A stretch of 64,000 nt of DNA, from contig VXCM01000306.1 of assembly GCA_014773175.1 (NCBI GenBank), positions 464,543-528,542 on the forward strand. The letters run 5' to 3'. Below are positions 25,301-34,409 of the stretch, piece by piece. The notes beneath the pieces are model-generated. The model was not told the origin of the DNA and searched no databases. It saw only the letters and a list, made by a program, of their open reading frames with translations. The position numbers were made by a program, and so were the translations under genes. The first letter of the stretch is position 1. Each line of letters starts with the position of its first letter. Origin of the DNA: Lucifuga dentata. Taxonomy: Eukaryota > Chordata > Actinopteri > Ophidiiformes > Bythitidae.

Positions 25301-28300
25301 CACTGAGAGGCAAATAAAAGCTTGAAAAGATGCATGCACAGAAGATGAAGAAATGACAGAAGATGCCGGTTCAAACAATGGAAAGCTTTAGCAAGCTGAA
25401 AGGAAAAAACTATGAAACTGCACCACATAAACTGTCTGCTTAGCAACTTTTGGAAAGAAGGAAATGTTTAATTTGCAGTGTGAAACAGGAATGTTTAGGA
25501 CAAATGAAACACCCCCGTGCTAAAACAAAAGCAGTAATTTAATTACTGACATTATTCCCCTTTTCCTTCTCTTACAGACATGTGCATATGCAAAGACAGG
25601 GAACAACAGTGAATGCCAAATGGCTCAGCTTAATCCAAAGGTTCTTCCTTTACTACTGGTGAAATCTCCTTCAGTTATTGTACAGACAACACACACAAGG
25701 GCTTTCTTTCTCTTCGTGTGACTTTGTAGATCACTGGTGTGTGCTGTTATTTATAACATTTAACACTCAAACACACATCTAGTCACATACACAGACACTC
25801 ACTCCAATGTGGCCACTCCACGACCTTCTCCCCATGTCCCCTAAAATCACTGACTGACCTGATGTATGAGGCTTGATCTTTGAAGAGGTCACACAGCGGG
25901 TTCCTGTTCAGCCACAGTTCCACAAGCTTCAAGCTTTTCACCTTGTCCAGCTCCCGGTCTGACTTTAGCTGTACGATCACAGAAAAACATAAGAGTTGGT
26001 GTGAATCAGGGAGAAACTAACAAGTTTCAGTAGCAACTGTTAGCAAAGCGGTTAAAAATCAATCAAGCACATTTTCTAGAAAAATTAAACGTAAAAGCTG
26101 AAGACCCAAGTTCATGTCTGCATAACATTCCACTATCGGAATAACCAGACTCACCTCATTATGGGAAAGGTTGAGGGTCTTCAGGTGAGGTGCCTTGGTG
26201 ACTAAGTCAGCTAGTTCATCCAACTTGTGAATGCGGTTGTTACTCAGGTTCAAGCAGGCCAGCTGACAAGAGCCAGAAGAAAGAAGGAGAACAATGGAAT
26301 TTCTTTACTTTTATATTTTATAATTTATATCAACTAATTGTGGCATGTTTACTGTCTGTCAGTTTCTTCCAGCAAATAAGATCGAAAAGGTTCAAGATCA
26401 AATAGATGTTACCTCTGGAATGTTTTCTTCAATGATCTTGATGACAGCTTCCATACTCGTCTTCCTGTTGAGGATGACTTCAATGTTCTGGGAAACCAGA
26501 TCTATGAAACAAAATAATATTTAAGTTCTTAAATCTAACAGTCAAGATACTTCTTCTTCTTTTCCTTTCGGCTTTTCCCTTCAGGGGTCACCACAGCGAA
26601 TCATCTGCCTCCATCTAACCCTATCCTCTGCCTCCTCTTCTCTCACACCAACTAACTTCATGTCCTCTTTCACTACATCCATAAATCTCCTCTTTGGTCT
26701 TCCTCTAGGCCTCCTGCCTGGCAGTTCCAACCTCAGCATCCTTCTACCGATATGTTCACTATCCCTCCTCTGTACATGTCCAAACCATCTCAGTCTGGCC
26801 TCTCTGACTTTATCTCCAAAACATCTAACATGCGCTGTCCCTCTGATGTACTCGTTCCTGATCCTATCCATCCTCGTCACTCCCAAAGAGAACAGTCAAG
26901 TACTAACAGTCAAGATACTAATATTCTCAAATACTCTACATTTGAACAGGAATTTTAAATAATAAAAAAATAAATCTGTCAAACCTGCAACCTCAGTGAA
27001 CAACTGGCTTTCATTTCAATTGAGTTCATGTGTTTGCAAATCTGTGCACTTCCTGTCAGACTTTATAGTGTCTGACAGGAAGTGCACATACTTGCACTTG
27101 AATATGGTGTAAATTCAATATGGTGGATAGTGTGGGAATAATTGTTGCTTATATACTCAATTCAGGGTAATAAAGCCAACCTCAACCAGATCACCCACAC
27201 AGTCTCCTCTGCTGAATCACCAGTGTAAAATTTTAATTGTATGGTTCAGCAGTAATGCCTAACAGGCTGCAACTGCAGATCCAAGCCTTTTGAAAACAGA
27301 TATGACCTAAGTTTTACTGGTGATAACTAATCTGGTATGAATGGCCAAACTTTGGCTAAATCCAAGTTCAAATGTGAAAGAGCCATAGGAGTGTAATCAC
27401 CTGGGTCGGTTCGGATGTTGTTCAAATCGAGTGCTTGCTGGGAGCCATCAAACCGTTTAGCCATGCATTGCTGTGGAAGATTAAAAAAAAAAAAAAACAT
27501 AATAAAAAAATAAAAAATCAGCCAACTGCTACTCAGAAGAGTAAAAATTTGGTGGAAGAGTGCAATGAAACAAAGTCATATGTAACTTTTAAAAAAAAAT
27601 ACAGTTTACTAATCCATCCAGCTCACCTTCAGGTGCTCCAAGTGTTCAGGCTTCAGGTCAGTGAGGAGGAAAGAGGGAGGAGCACTGGGGTTGACGTGCA
27701 CTTCCACCTTAAAGAAGCAAAACATCAGGTGACATTAGTGAGATCAGTGAGTTACCCAGGCATCCACTGTGATATGACCAAAGAAGAAATCCATCTACTG
27801 AATAGACATGCTGCAAAGATGTTGAATTGTTAATTAATAGAAAATTACAGTTTTCCATGATAACAGGCATATGTTCTGACTTCATGTATATAGGCAACAG
27901 CTTCTTAACAGCACAGCCATTATCTGCATAAGCTGCAGATGATAGATGAGAAGATTTTCAGTGAGTTTTCCTGCATTACTCACACATACCTTATAACCGT
28001 CTGTGTCTGTGATCTTGTGAGAACATTTATGCAGAGCACTGGCTGCAGAGGAATCATCCACATAGAAATGGACCCGGTTATGGTCAATGTGGTACTGGAT
28101 GGATGGGAAGAGAAGGTCGATTTACTGATGTGTCCATCTTGGCTAAAGAATACCTTTTAAACAGCCAGCAGGTATGCACCTAGCTTTCACCATTCCATCC
28201 TAATCAGAACTCTAAGAACTTTTGAAACATTTAAAGGCAAAATCAGAGATCATACAATAACTTAATGGGTAGCACCACCATCAAGATTTACAGGACTGGA

Positions 28301-31300
28301 ACCTTCTACCATCTCCAAACTGATTAACAAGGCTTTTCTTCAATTTATAATTAAGTCATTTACATAAGTAAAAGTGTGCCAAACCTCACCTGTACAGGTG
28401 TGTAGGTTATGGAACAGATGTTCTGAAGAGCCTGCAATAACCATTTCTTGTCATATTTTCTTCCATGTGGTATCTGCAAAACAGCCAAGAAAACAATTTA
28501 TAACTTCAAGAAAGTTTCAAGGAGGAAACGTGGGTGACCTACACTCTGGTTTAATACTAACCGTTACTTTGTACCAGCCTGAGCGATTTTTCCCTCCTCC
28601 ACCAAAGCTCCCTCCTCCACCTCGGTCTCCTCCTTTAAAGCCTCCTCTACCACCACCACCACCTCCCCCTCTGCCTCCTCGTCTGTCTCTGTCAAACCGT
28701 CCATCTCCTTTTCGAGACTGTCTTCCATACGGGTTGCTGAGAAAGACAAGGGTGTTAAACATACAGTGATGGAAAACCAACAAGCCTCCTGTTTTAATAA
28801 CCAAGTCCTACGTCATGAGTGGTGTTCATTCAAAACTGGATGCTAAATTTAAGTTAAAATAGGGAAACATTTTAAATCATAATGGTATAAGAGTCAGCCA
28901 AAGTTGCTTAACTTAGGGAACTTTTTAAGTTTGACTATTGTTTGTTTTTCAGAGACACATGACCACAGATTCTTTGCATGCTCCTTGGAGTAATAACTAT
29001 AAACAGACTTTAATGATTCTCAGTCATCCAGGTGGGTAGATATACCTGAAAACTGAGTCAAGTCAACCAGATTCAAGTTTTTAATTCTGAAACATTTCAC
29101 CATTCATCCAAATGGCTTCATCAGTCAAAAATGAATGCACAGAAGGAAGAATTTACTTTATGTTCATGTAGAGAGACCTTCCCTCAACAGAAATGAGGTC
29201 TCAGATACAATCTACCCATCACCTATAGTGAGCTGCTGTCTTCCCTTCCAAAGAAATTTGGGGACAGTTCCTGGATCCAGCCAGGGGACCATTAAAAATT
29301 AGAAGTTGAAATTTATTATTTGAAATTTACTCATTGTTTGAAATTTGAATAANGACCATTAAAAATTAGAAGTTGAAATTTATTATTTGAAATTTACTCA
29401 TTGTTTGAAATTTGAATAACACATTTTACACCACGCCTTATTCAAAAATTTGAATAATATATCCAGGGTTTTTCCTGCAGAGTTAAGTGTGAGGGCGGCC
29501 GCTTCCGTCAAATTTCATTTCGCCTCTCGATAAAACTCTGATGGGTGTCTTCATGGAAAATACTATTTTCTAACAAGTGTTGCACTCTGTAGATTTCTGT
29601 CATTTGTAACTGCAGTTGCGACATTACGCCAATGTGGTGCGTAATGCCGATGTGCGCTGTACCATAATCAGCGCAGTGCATTGATATCGACAACCCACCC
29701 AACCCGTCTTGGAACACAGACCAAGGAGACTAATGTGTGCGTGAGTCAAAGGATGCAGAGCAAAACCCTGTGGTGCAACAAAAGTGAGGGCTGGCACGCG
29801 AAACCGGCATGGCTGAGGTGGGCTCCCGGCCCCGCGAGACTCTGGGAACACCTGAAAAGCTGACTCATCCAGATGCCTTGTCTCTGTGTTGTCTTGCTGT
29901 TCTCGCAGTCATTGATGAACGCGAGACTAAGCAGCGAATTTGAAGAGGTAAATAATTATAATTTAAACTATTAAACAGCACAGAATTCAGGGAATGTTTC
30001 TCTCTGTTTTTCTATCTCATAGCTACACACATACAAAGAGCTTGATTGTTCAAAGTATATACTGCATTATTCACGTATGTGTTTAAATGTCTTTGCTGGA
30101 TAGAACCACTCAATGGACTTGAGATTTAAAATAACTAGTGCTAGTGCCTGTTAAAAACTTGCCTCTTCGGACCGGACCAGATTTTATGGTGTGTGCCGCA
30201 GCCTCCATTAGTGCCCGTGGAATGGAGCATATGCTGCTGCGCCCAGAGCATATCCTGCCGCATAGACTACTTTTTACTGGCACAGCTAATTCGAGAACCA
30301 CTCATCCAAACAACTTCATGCACAAAACTGCATGTCCTTGGGTCCTGAGCAATGAACCTGTCGAATTTCAACTTCATACAGTGCCGGGTTCTAGAGATGT
30401 TGGTGCCACAGACAGACGGTCAGAAAAATTGTCTTTATAGATAGATAATTATTATTTTCTTCAATCCTATAATTATTAGAACTCCTAAAATATGTTGCTT
30501 ATTGCACATTTATTGTATGTCCATTCATCCCCCCCACTAGACACCTTAAATTCCTAAATACTGCTGTCACACCCGCTGACAGTAGTTGCACGGCCCCAAG
30601 TAAGTGAAACCGAATGTCCGATTGCTCTGGTATCTGTGTGCATCCTGTTTCACTTGCACCACTTGCACTCCCCCCGCCCCCGAGCTGAGTGGTTTCTATG
30701 CATCAGTCATCCTGCAAGAGGAATACCAGGTACAATTATCTTTTAATTATCTCTTTAAACTTGATTTATGATTTGTTTTGCACACACTGGTTGGGAAACC
30801 TGAAATCTTTCTTTGAACTATTCTTCAAGTACTCCATGTACAGTGAAGTATGTAGAGTATACAGACAATGAAAATAATACTTTGTTAGTTTTGCACGGTA
30901 GGTATAAGCCTCAGTAGGTACTACTGGAAAATAAGCTGTTAACTATTTGAAGCTTGAATAACAGTGAATGCCGCTCACAATCTGTGCTGGGAGCTGCTGT
31001 CCTGAGAGCTGTCACTCATAGTTATATCTCCATCGTCTTCAAGCCTAGATCTTGGCCCAGGACCACCAAAGCCTCCTGAGTGGCTTCCCCGCTGTCGATC
31101 TCTGCGGGACCTGTCGTACGACCGACCTTTATGGGCGCNCTCCTGAGTGGCTTCCCCGCTGTCGATCTCTGCGGGACCTGTCGTACGACCGACCTTTATG
31201 GGCGCCTCGGCCTTTACGGCCTCGGAACTGTGGTGCAGTTCTGTCATCGTGTTCTGACAGGGGAAACAGATGGATTAAATCAGCTATTACATTAACAAGT

Positions 31301-31705
31301 TCCTATAAAGACACGGACGTTGATGGAATTTAGCCAAAATTATGGTGTTGCTCTTACAGTGCGCACATTAGAAAATACCAGTATTCTTTACAGGATGCTA
31401 AAGTGACTTTCTCATACATATCTAGTCACTTCACAAAAGCCCTTTACATTTCCTTTATTCCAGAACAGAAAATCGTTCACTACACTGTCTTGTTGAAATT
31501 ACTGTATAAAAGTACCTTAAATGGACCTCCAGGAAGTCCAACACATAATTTACCTGCTGGGAGTATGAAATCACTGCTTCTGACCTCTCTTCTCACCAAA
31601 ACCTCTTCCCGGTCTAAAGAAAAACGTAACAATATAACGAAGTTGTCATGTTAATGCTGTAATAAACAGGTTCTTACCGTTGTAGTAATGCCCGCCATCT
31701 GCCAT
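19366..31705 (-). CDS. nxf1: Nuclear RNA export factor 1 (TAP), complete, 21 exons
   Basis: NXF1 is the main mRNA export receptor; with NXT1 it carries mRNPs through nuclear pores. Start ATG 31703-31705 ([13 protein letters not shown]); stop 19366-19368. Exons: 31678-31705, 30979-31254, 28562-28736, 28390-28473, 27990-28094, 27627-27707, 27401-27470, 26413-26501, 26155-26262, 25859-25968, 23357-23393, 22931-22999, 22716-22771, 21028-21135, 20764-20822, 20533-20648, 20401-20443, 20212-20290, 19668-19850, 19510-19570, 19366-19404. Domains in order: Arg/Gly-rich N-terminus; RRM-like ([19 protein letters not shown]); leucine-rich repeats ([33 protein letters not shown]); NTF2-like domain ([29 protein letters not shown]); and a UBA-like C-terminus ([12 protein letters not shown]...[11 protein letters not shown]). 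Intron 10 holds a CTE-like element, intron 11 has a GC donor, and intron 13 has a minisatellite. Exon 2 contains an assembly duplication around N 31139. Confidence 0.95.
21226..21945. repeat. Eight-copy ~89-bp minisatellite in nxf1 intron 13
   Basis: The unit contains GGCAAACACACGGAGTTCAC, then GCAGATTTGCCGGAGATCGC, then GGATTTACCGGAGTTCGTGT. The anchor 'tcgctyggcaaa' recurs at about 21247, 21335, 21425, 21513, 21603, 21692, 21781 and 21871, a spacing of 88-90 bp. Units are diverged by point changes and short indels. It is GC-rich and CpG-rich against an AT-rich intron. Confidence 0.9.
24875..24971 (-). promoter_or_regulatory. Constitutive transport element (CTE)-like RNA hairpin in nxf1 intron 10
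   Basis: On the nxf1 strand, GACGGGUAAGA (24932-24942) and ACCUAAGGCAGG (24897-24908) face each other across a small hairpin (UCCCA/UGGGA stem). These are the two strands of the NXF1-binding internal loop of CTEs, known from type D simian retroviruses and from human NXF1 intron 10. Below the loop, AGGCGAGUA (24963-24971) pairs with UACUCGGCCU (24875-24884), giving a 9-bp basal stem with one bulge. Only one internal loop is evident, whereas the viral element has two. The location between exons 10 and 11 matches the human intron. The role, inferred from human, is NXF1-dependent export of the intron-retaining mRNA. Confidence 0.75.
26552..26902 (-). mobile_element. 5'-truncated RTE-like LINE fragment
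   Basis: The reverse strand encodes a retrotransposon reverse-transcriptase tail: [59 protein letters not shown]. It ends in a GAA-type 3' simple repeat. A perfect 17-bp target duplication, CTAACAGTCAAGATACT, flanks it at 26535-26551 and 26903-26919. Same orientation as nxf1, in intron 8 upstream of exon 8. Not active. Confidence 0.85.
27043..27088. repeat. Perfect 19-bp inverted repeat in nxf1 intron 7
   Basis: TGTGCACTTCCTGTCAGAC (27043-27061) is mirrored exactly at 27070-27088, with an 8-base loop. Weaker complementarity continues outward for some 20 bases. It may be the remnant of a small fold-back element. Confidence 0.85.
29010..29260 (-). mobile_element. Possible Penelope-like or other retroelement 3' fragment (nxf1 intron 2)
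   Basis: The reverse strand reads TGATGAAGCCATTTGGATGA...CACCTGGATGACTGAGAATC, a phrase I recall as frequent in interspersed repeats of fish genomes. No reading frame and no clear ends. The family assignment is a guess. Confidence 0.3.
29287..29419. other. False 66-bp duplication around a single N (nxf1 intron 2)
   Basis: Positions 29287-29352 and 29354-29419 are the same sequence, starting GACCATTAAAAATTAGAAGT, on either side of the N at 29353. Same assembly pattern as the other single-N duplications. Confidence 0.85.
30125..30360 (-). repeat. Dispersed repeat R, uninterrupted copy (nxf1 intron 2)
   Basis: The reverse complement of this stretch matches 49833-49933 plus 50481-50633, including GTTGTTTGGATGAG, GGTTCTCGAATT and TTTATGGTGTG. 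At 30251-30252 it holds an intact TA where the second copy carries a MITE insertion. The family was not recognised, and no full ends were found. Confidence 0.75.
31073..31205. other. False 66-bp duplication around a single N inside nxf1 exon 2
   Basis: Positions 31073-31138 and 31140-31205 are identical, separated by N at 31139. Taken literally, this repeats a 22-residue Arg-rich segment of NXF1 ([16 protein letters not shown]). The collapsed version is the likely true exon. Confidence 0.85.
31554..31613 (-). CDS. Candidate 60-nt in-frame cassette exon of nxf1
   Basis: Between nxf1 exons 1 and 2 lies a 60-nt stretch with a good acceptor (ctttag) and donor (CAG|gtaaat). Both boundaries are in the same phase as the exon 1-2 junction. 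Inclusion would insert 20 residues ([20 protein letters not shown]) with no stop. The direct exon 1 to exon 2 join already matches the known NXF1 N-terminus, so this would be optional. No expression evidence is available. Confidence 0.35.
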
Positions 31706-31975
31706 GATTCTGGAATAGTGTTGGATAAAAAAAAACAAAACGCTGGGTGTACAATAATATCTACGGGGCCACTTGTCTTTCACGATTAACAAAGGCGATG
31801 ATGTGGAAGAATATTTAGCATCGCAGGAGCGTCGGAGTTAACATAAAGGGAACTGCGACGTGCTAACAGGAGCGCTCTTTAATTAGCAGCTAGCACTTTA
31901 GCTTCTCCTCTTGTGCGTGACCAAAGACACCGGAATTGTTACGGACTTCCGCTTCCGGGACACGAAAATATGCGC
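31706..31975 (-). promoter_or_regulatory. nxf1 proximal promoter and 5' UTR
   Basis: Upstream of the nxf1 ATG, the plus strand reads TTACGGACTTCCGCTTCCGG near 31940, a tandem ETS-type motif (CGGAAG on the gene strand). The composition is GC-richer than the surroundings. No TATA box. The transcription start is not determinable. Confidence 0.5.
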
Positions 31976-33313
31976 ATCATTTAAACAAAGAAAGTGGGAG
32001 TATTATTTATCCCAAAAACACTAATAGTCACATAAACTAAAACTCCACTGACAGAAAAGGCTAAAATAATTTACAAATAATTGTAATAAAAAGATTAAAC
32101 TAAAATAATTATCTACAAACTGAACTTTTTTTGAATTGTATCTTTTTCCCTTCATAGGCTTCTGAAAATTTCAATGCATTCCATTAGTGACATTGAATGT
32201 CACTACTCAAATTTACTCTTCGGGTGGAAAAACAATTTTTCAAGCCCAATGCTGCTGCAAAGATAGCTTTTCCGTTTTTATAACCATACAAGACGACGGT
32301 TATGTTGCACATCCGTCTTTTTCATGTGGTAAGGATTTTTTTTTACTTTCGCTTTACAAAAAGAAGTGCCGCTTTCACTTTACATCCCTCAAACTTTGCA
32401 TTTTTCATACACACGTGCTTCTGAAAGCTTAGGCAGGTTCTGGGAATCTGGTTGCTATTTTTTCCCCTTCCTTTTTTTTTTTTTTTGAATGTGTATAGCA
32501 TGTTTTTAATTCTCTTAAGTCAGCTACTGATAATTGTTTGCAACATTTTTGATCCCATAACACGTAAGTCAGCACCAAAATTTTGACAGCAGTAAGGTAA
32601 TATATTTAAGAGAAAAAGCCAAAAATTAATAGTTTGCTTTTTAAATTCGACCTTTTCAGTTTGTTTTGCAAAGCTGTATACTTTCTGGCCAATTAATAGA
32701 TGTAAAAGTGTTGGGGAAACACTTGTTTTTGTGTAAAGTAGATACTAAGATTAAACTGCAAGGTCATTCATTTAATTTCATTCATTAGTCATCTCTTAGA
32801 GATAGAGGGGAAACCAGAAAGTTAAGGTTTGTCTCAGTTTTTTTTTTTTTTTTAAATATCTTTTGATAAAATGCTCTTCTTGCATTGTTTGGAATTTGTC
32901 TATTGTTGAGACTTTCACCTGGTGGGATAAACATGGATGACAAAAATATGCATTTTTAAAATTAAAATTTAAGTCAGTGTGTAGACTTTATTTCTGCATG
33001 TTATGAGAAATAATTAACCCCGTAATAAGCTATAATGAACTATAGCCGTGGCTTAATGATTCAAGTCCCCATTGGCGATCAAATAACACCTGACGCCCCA
33101 AATAACTTCCTCACATTTAGCTCCGTTCTGCCTTCTTCACCAAATCAAAGCTAGTAACTACCTATCTTTCCCTGTATATATATGTTAAAATGATTTAGGT
33201 CAAACAAACTGCTGAATTGATATGAACTGGTTTTAACTGTAGTCACGTAGTCCTTTACAGGGAAACCTGTATAAATGGAGGAAAATGACGGCGCACACGT
33301 GAACCAAACTTAC
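31976..33313. other. AT-rich region upstream of nxf1
   Basis: Poly-T runs (32470, 32840) and no convincing exon or ORF. If the upstream exon at 33314-33374 is used, this is intronic for nxf1. Confidence 0.5.
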
Positions 33314-33374
33314 CTTGACTCGTCGTCACATGTGCCACCACAGCTAAGTTCTGAAATCTTCCAAACGAAGCCAT
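33314..33374 (-). CDS. Candidate alternative first coding exon of nxf1 (unrecognised peptide)
   Basis: The reverse strand has ATG at 33372-33374, then MASFGRFQNLAVVAHVTTSQ, then a strong donor (CAAG|gtaagt at 33313). The exon ends in the same phase as nxf1 exon 1, so splicing to nxf1 exon 2 would give ...TSQEHDDR. Upstream, 33400-33720 is CpG-bearing and contains a YY1-type CAATATGGCGCC near 33703, typical of a promoter. It could equally be the first exon of a non-coding transcript. I do not recognise the peptide. Confidence 0.35.
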
Positions 33375-34089
33375 AAGGTTATCTCTTAAAAAAAAAAGAA
33401 ACAATCTAGCCTCAAAGTGTCATAACTCAAACGGTCTTGTATCCAAAAACACACAAAAATAAATCTGTGGTTAGCAGATTTTCGTCCCGGCTACAGCTAA
33501 TCCAGTGCTAACTTTTTGAAAATTCTCGCTCGTGAAACACGGGTTACTGGACTCACAGAACACACTCTGAAAACAAATATCCACGACTGTTCTTTCACCC
33601 CGGTGATATTTTTGCGTGGAAAATGAATTAAAGCAGGCTAATTTCTCCCGTGGGCTACATTCCGTCCGCGTCCCACTTCACTTTTTCCAGTGGGGGGGGG
33701 CTGCAATATGGCGCCCTCCACTGGACAGTTTTTACGACCACTAAGATACTTGGCACTATGGTTTAAAGCATCGCCTGAAATCAGTCACGTAACCATATAA
33801 TCCAGCCTTTAATGAAAAAAAAAAAAAGACATTTTTTGTTTCGGTATAAATAAAGTTTTATCTCTGTTATTTCAGCCATGTGATGTTTTGGTAGCCCCAG
33901 CTCCCAGAAGATATCCTCAGCACAATATTGATGTGCCCCGGGCGAAGGTCCAGCTAGTTTTAAAGCATTCATGCTCAACTGACTCTGGACCATAGCAGAA
34001 ATAATATATTTGCAGGGCAACACAAATAAATTCATCAGTGTTGTCAGTAAATGTCAAGAAACAAAGGATTACACATTGTTGGATTTTTG

Positions 34090-34131
34090 TTCCTTTATAA
34101 AGGTTATTTTTTAATAACCTTTATAAAGGAA
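34090..34131. repeat. Perfect palindrome, 19-bp arms with a TTTT loop
   Basis: TTCCTTTATAAAGGTTATT (34090-34108) is followed by TTTT and its exact reverse complement (34113-34131). It lies about 280 bp past the stop codon of the IP3 kinase gene, possibly within its 3' UTR, where the RNA would form a stable hairpin. Confidence 0.9.
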
Positions 34132-34409
34132 TTTATAAGGAATAAAAAAAAATCAGAAATCGGTAAATCATGAGACAGAGTTTGTCTCATTGTCTTCATA
34201 TGTACATACTAGATGCATAAATGCAAGGCCACAAGCATATTTTTCCTGATAATATGATTGTCCCTCTACTTTCTCAACCATGATGACAAATTCCCCCATA
34301 CCCCCCCCCCANCCCCCCCCCCCAACACACACAGTATAAAATGTAACAGCTTCTCAACAATGAGCTTTCACCATGCACAGAGACAGATGTCTGTGACCCA
34401 TCAGTCTTC

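Noticed and set aside
29624..29863. Paired 60-75-codon ORFs in nxf1 intron 2
   Set aside because: Intronic, no splice logic, no recognisable protein, near a dispersed repeat.
33030..33110. Possible C/D-box snoRNA near 33050
   Set aside because: The ATGATT and CTGA pieces are too close together, and no terminal stem is visible.
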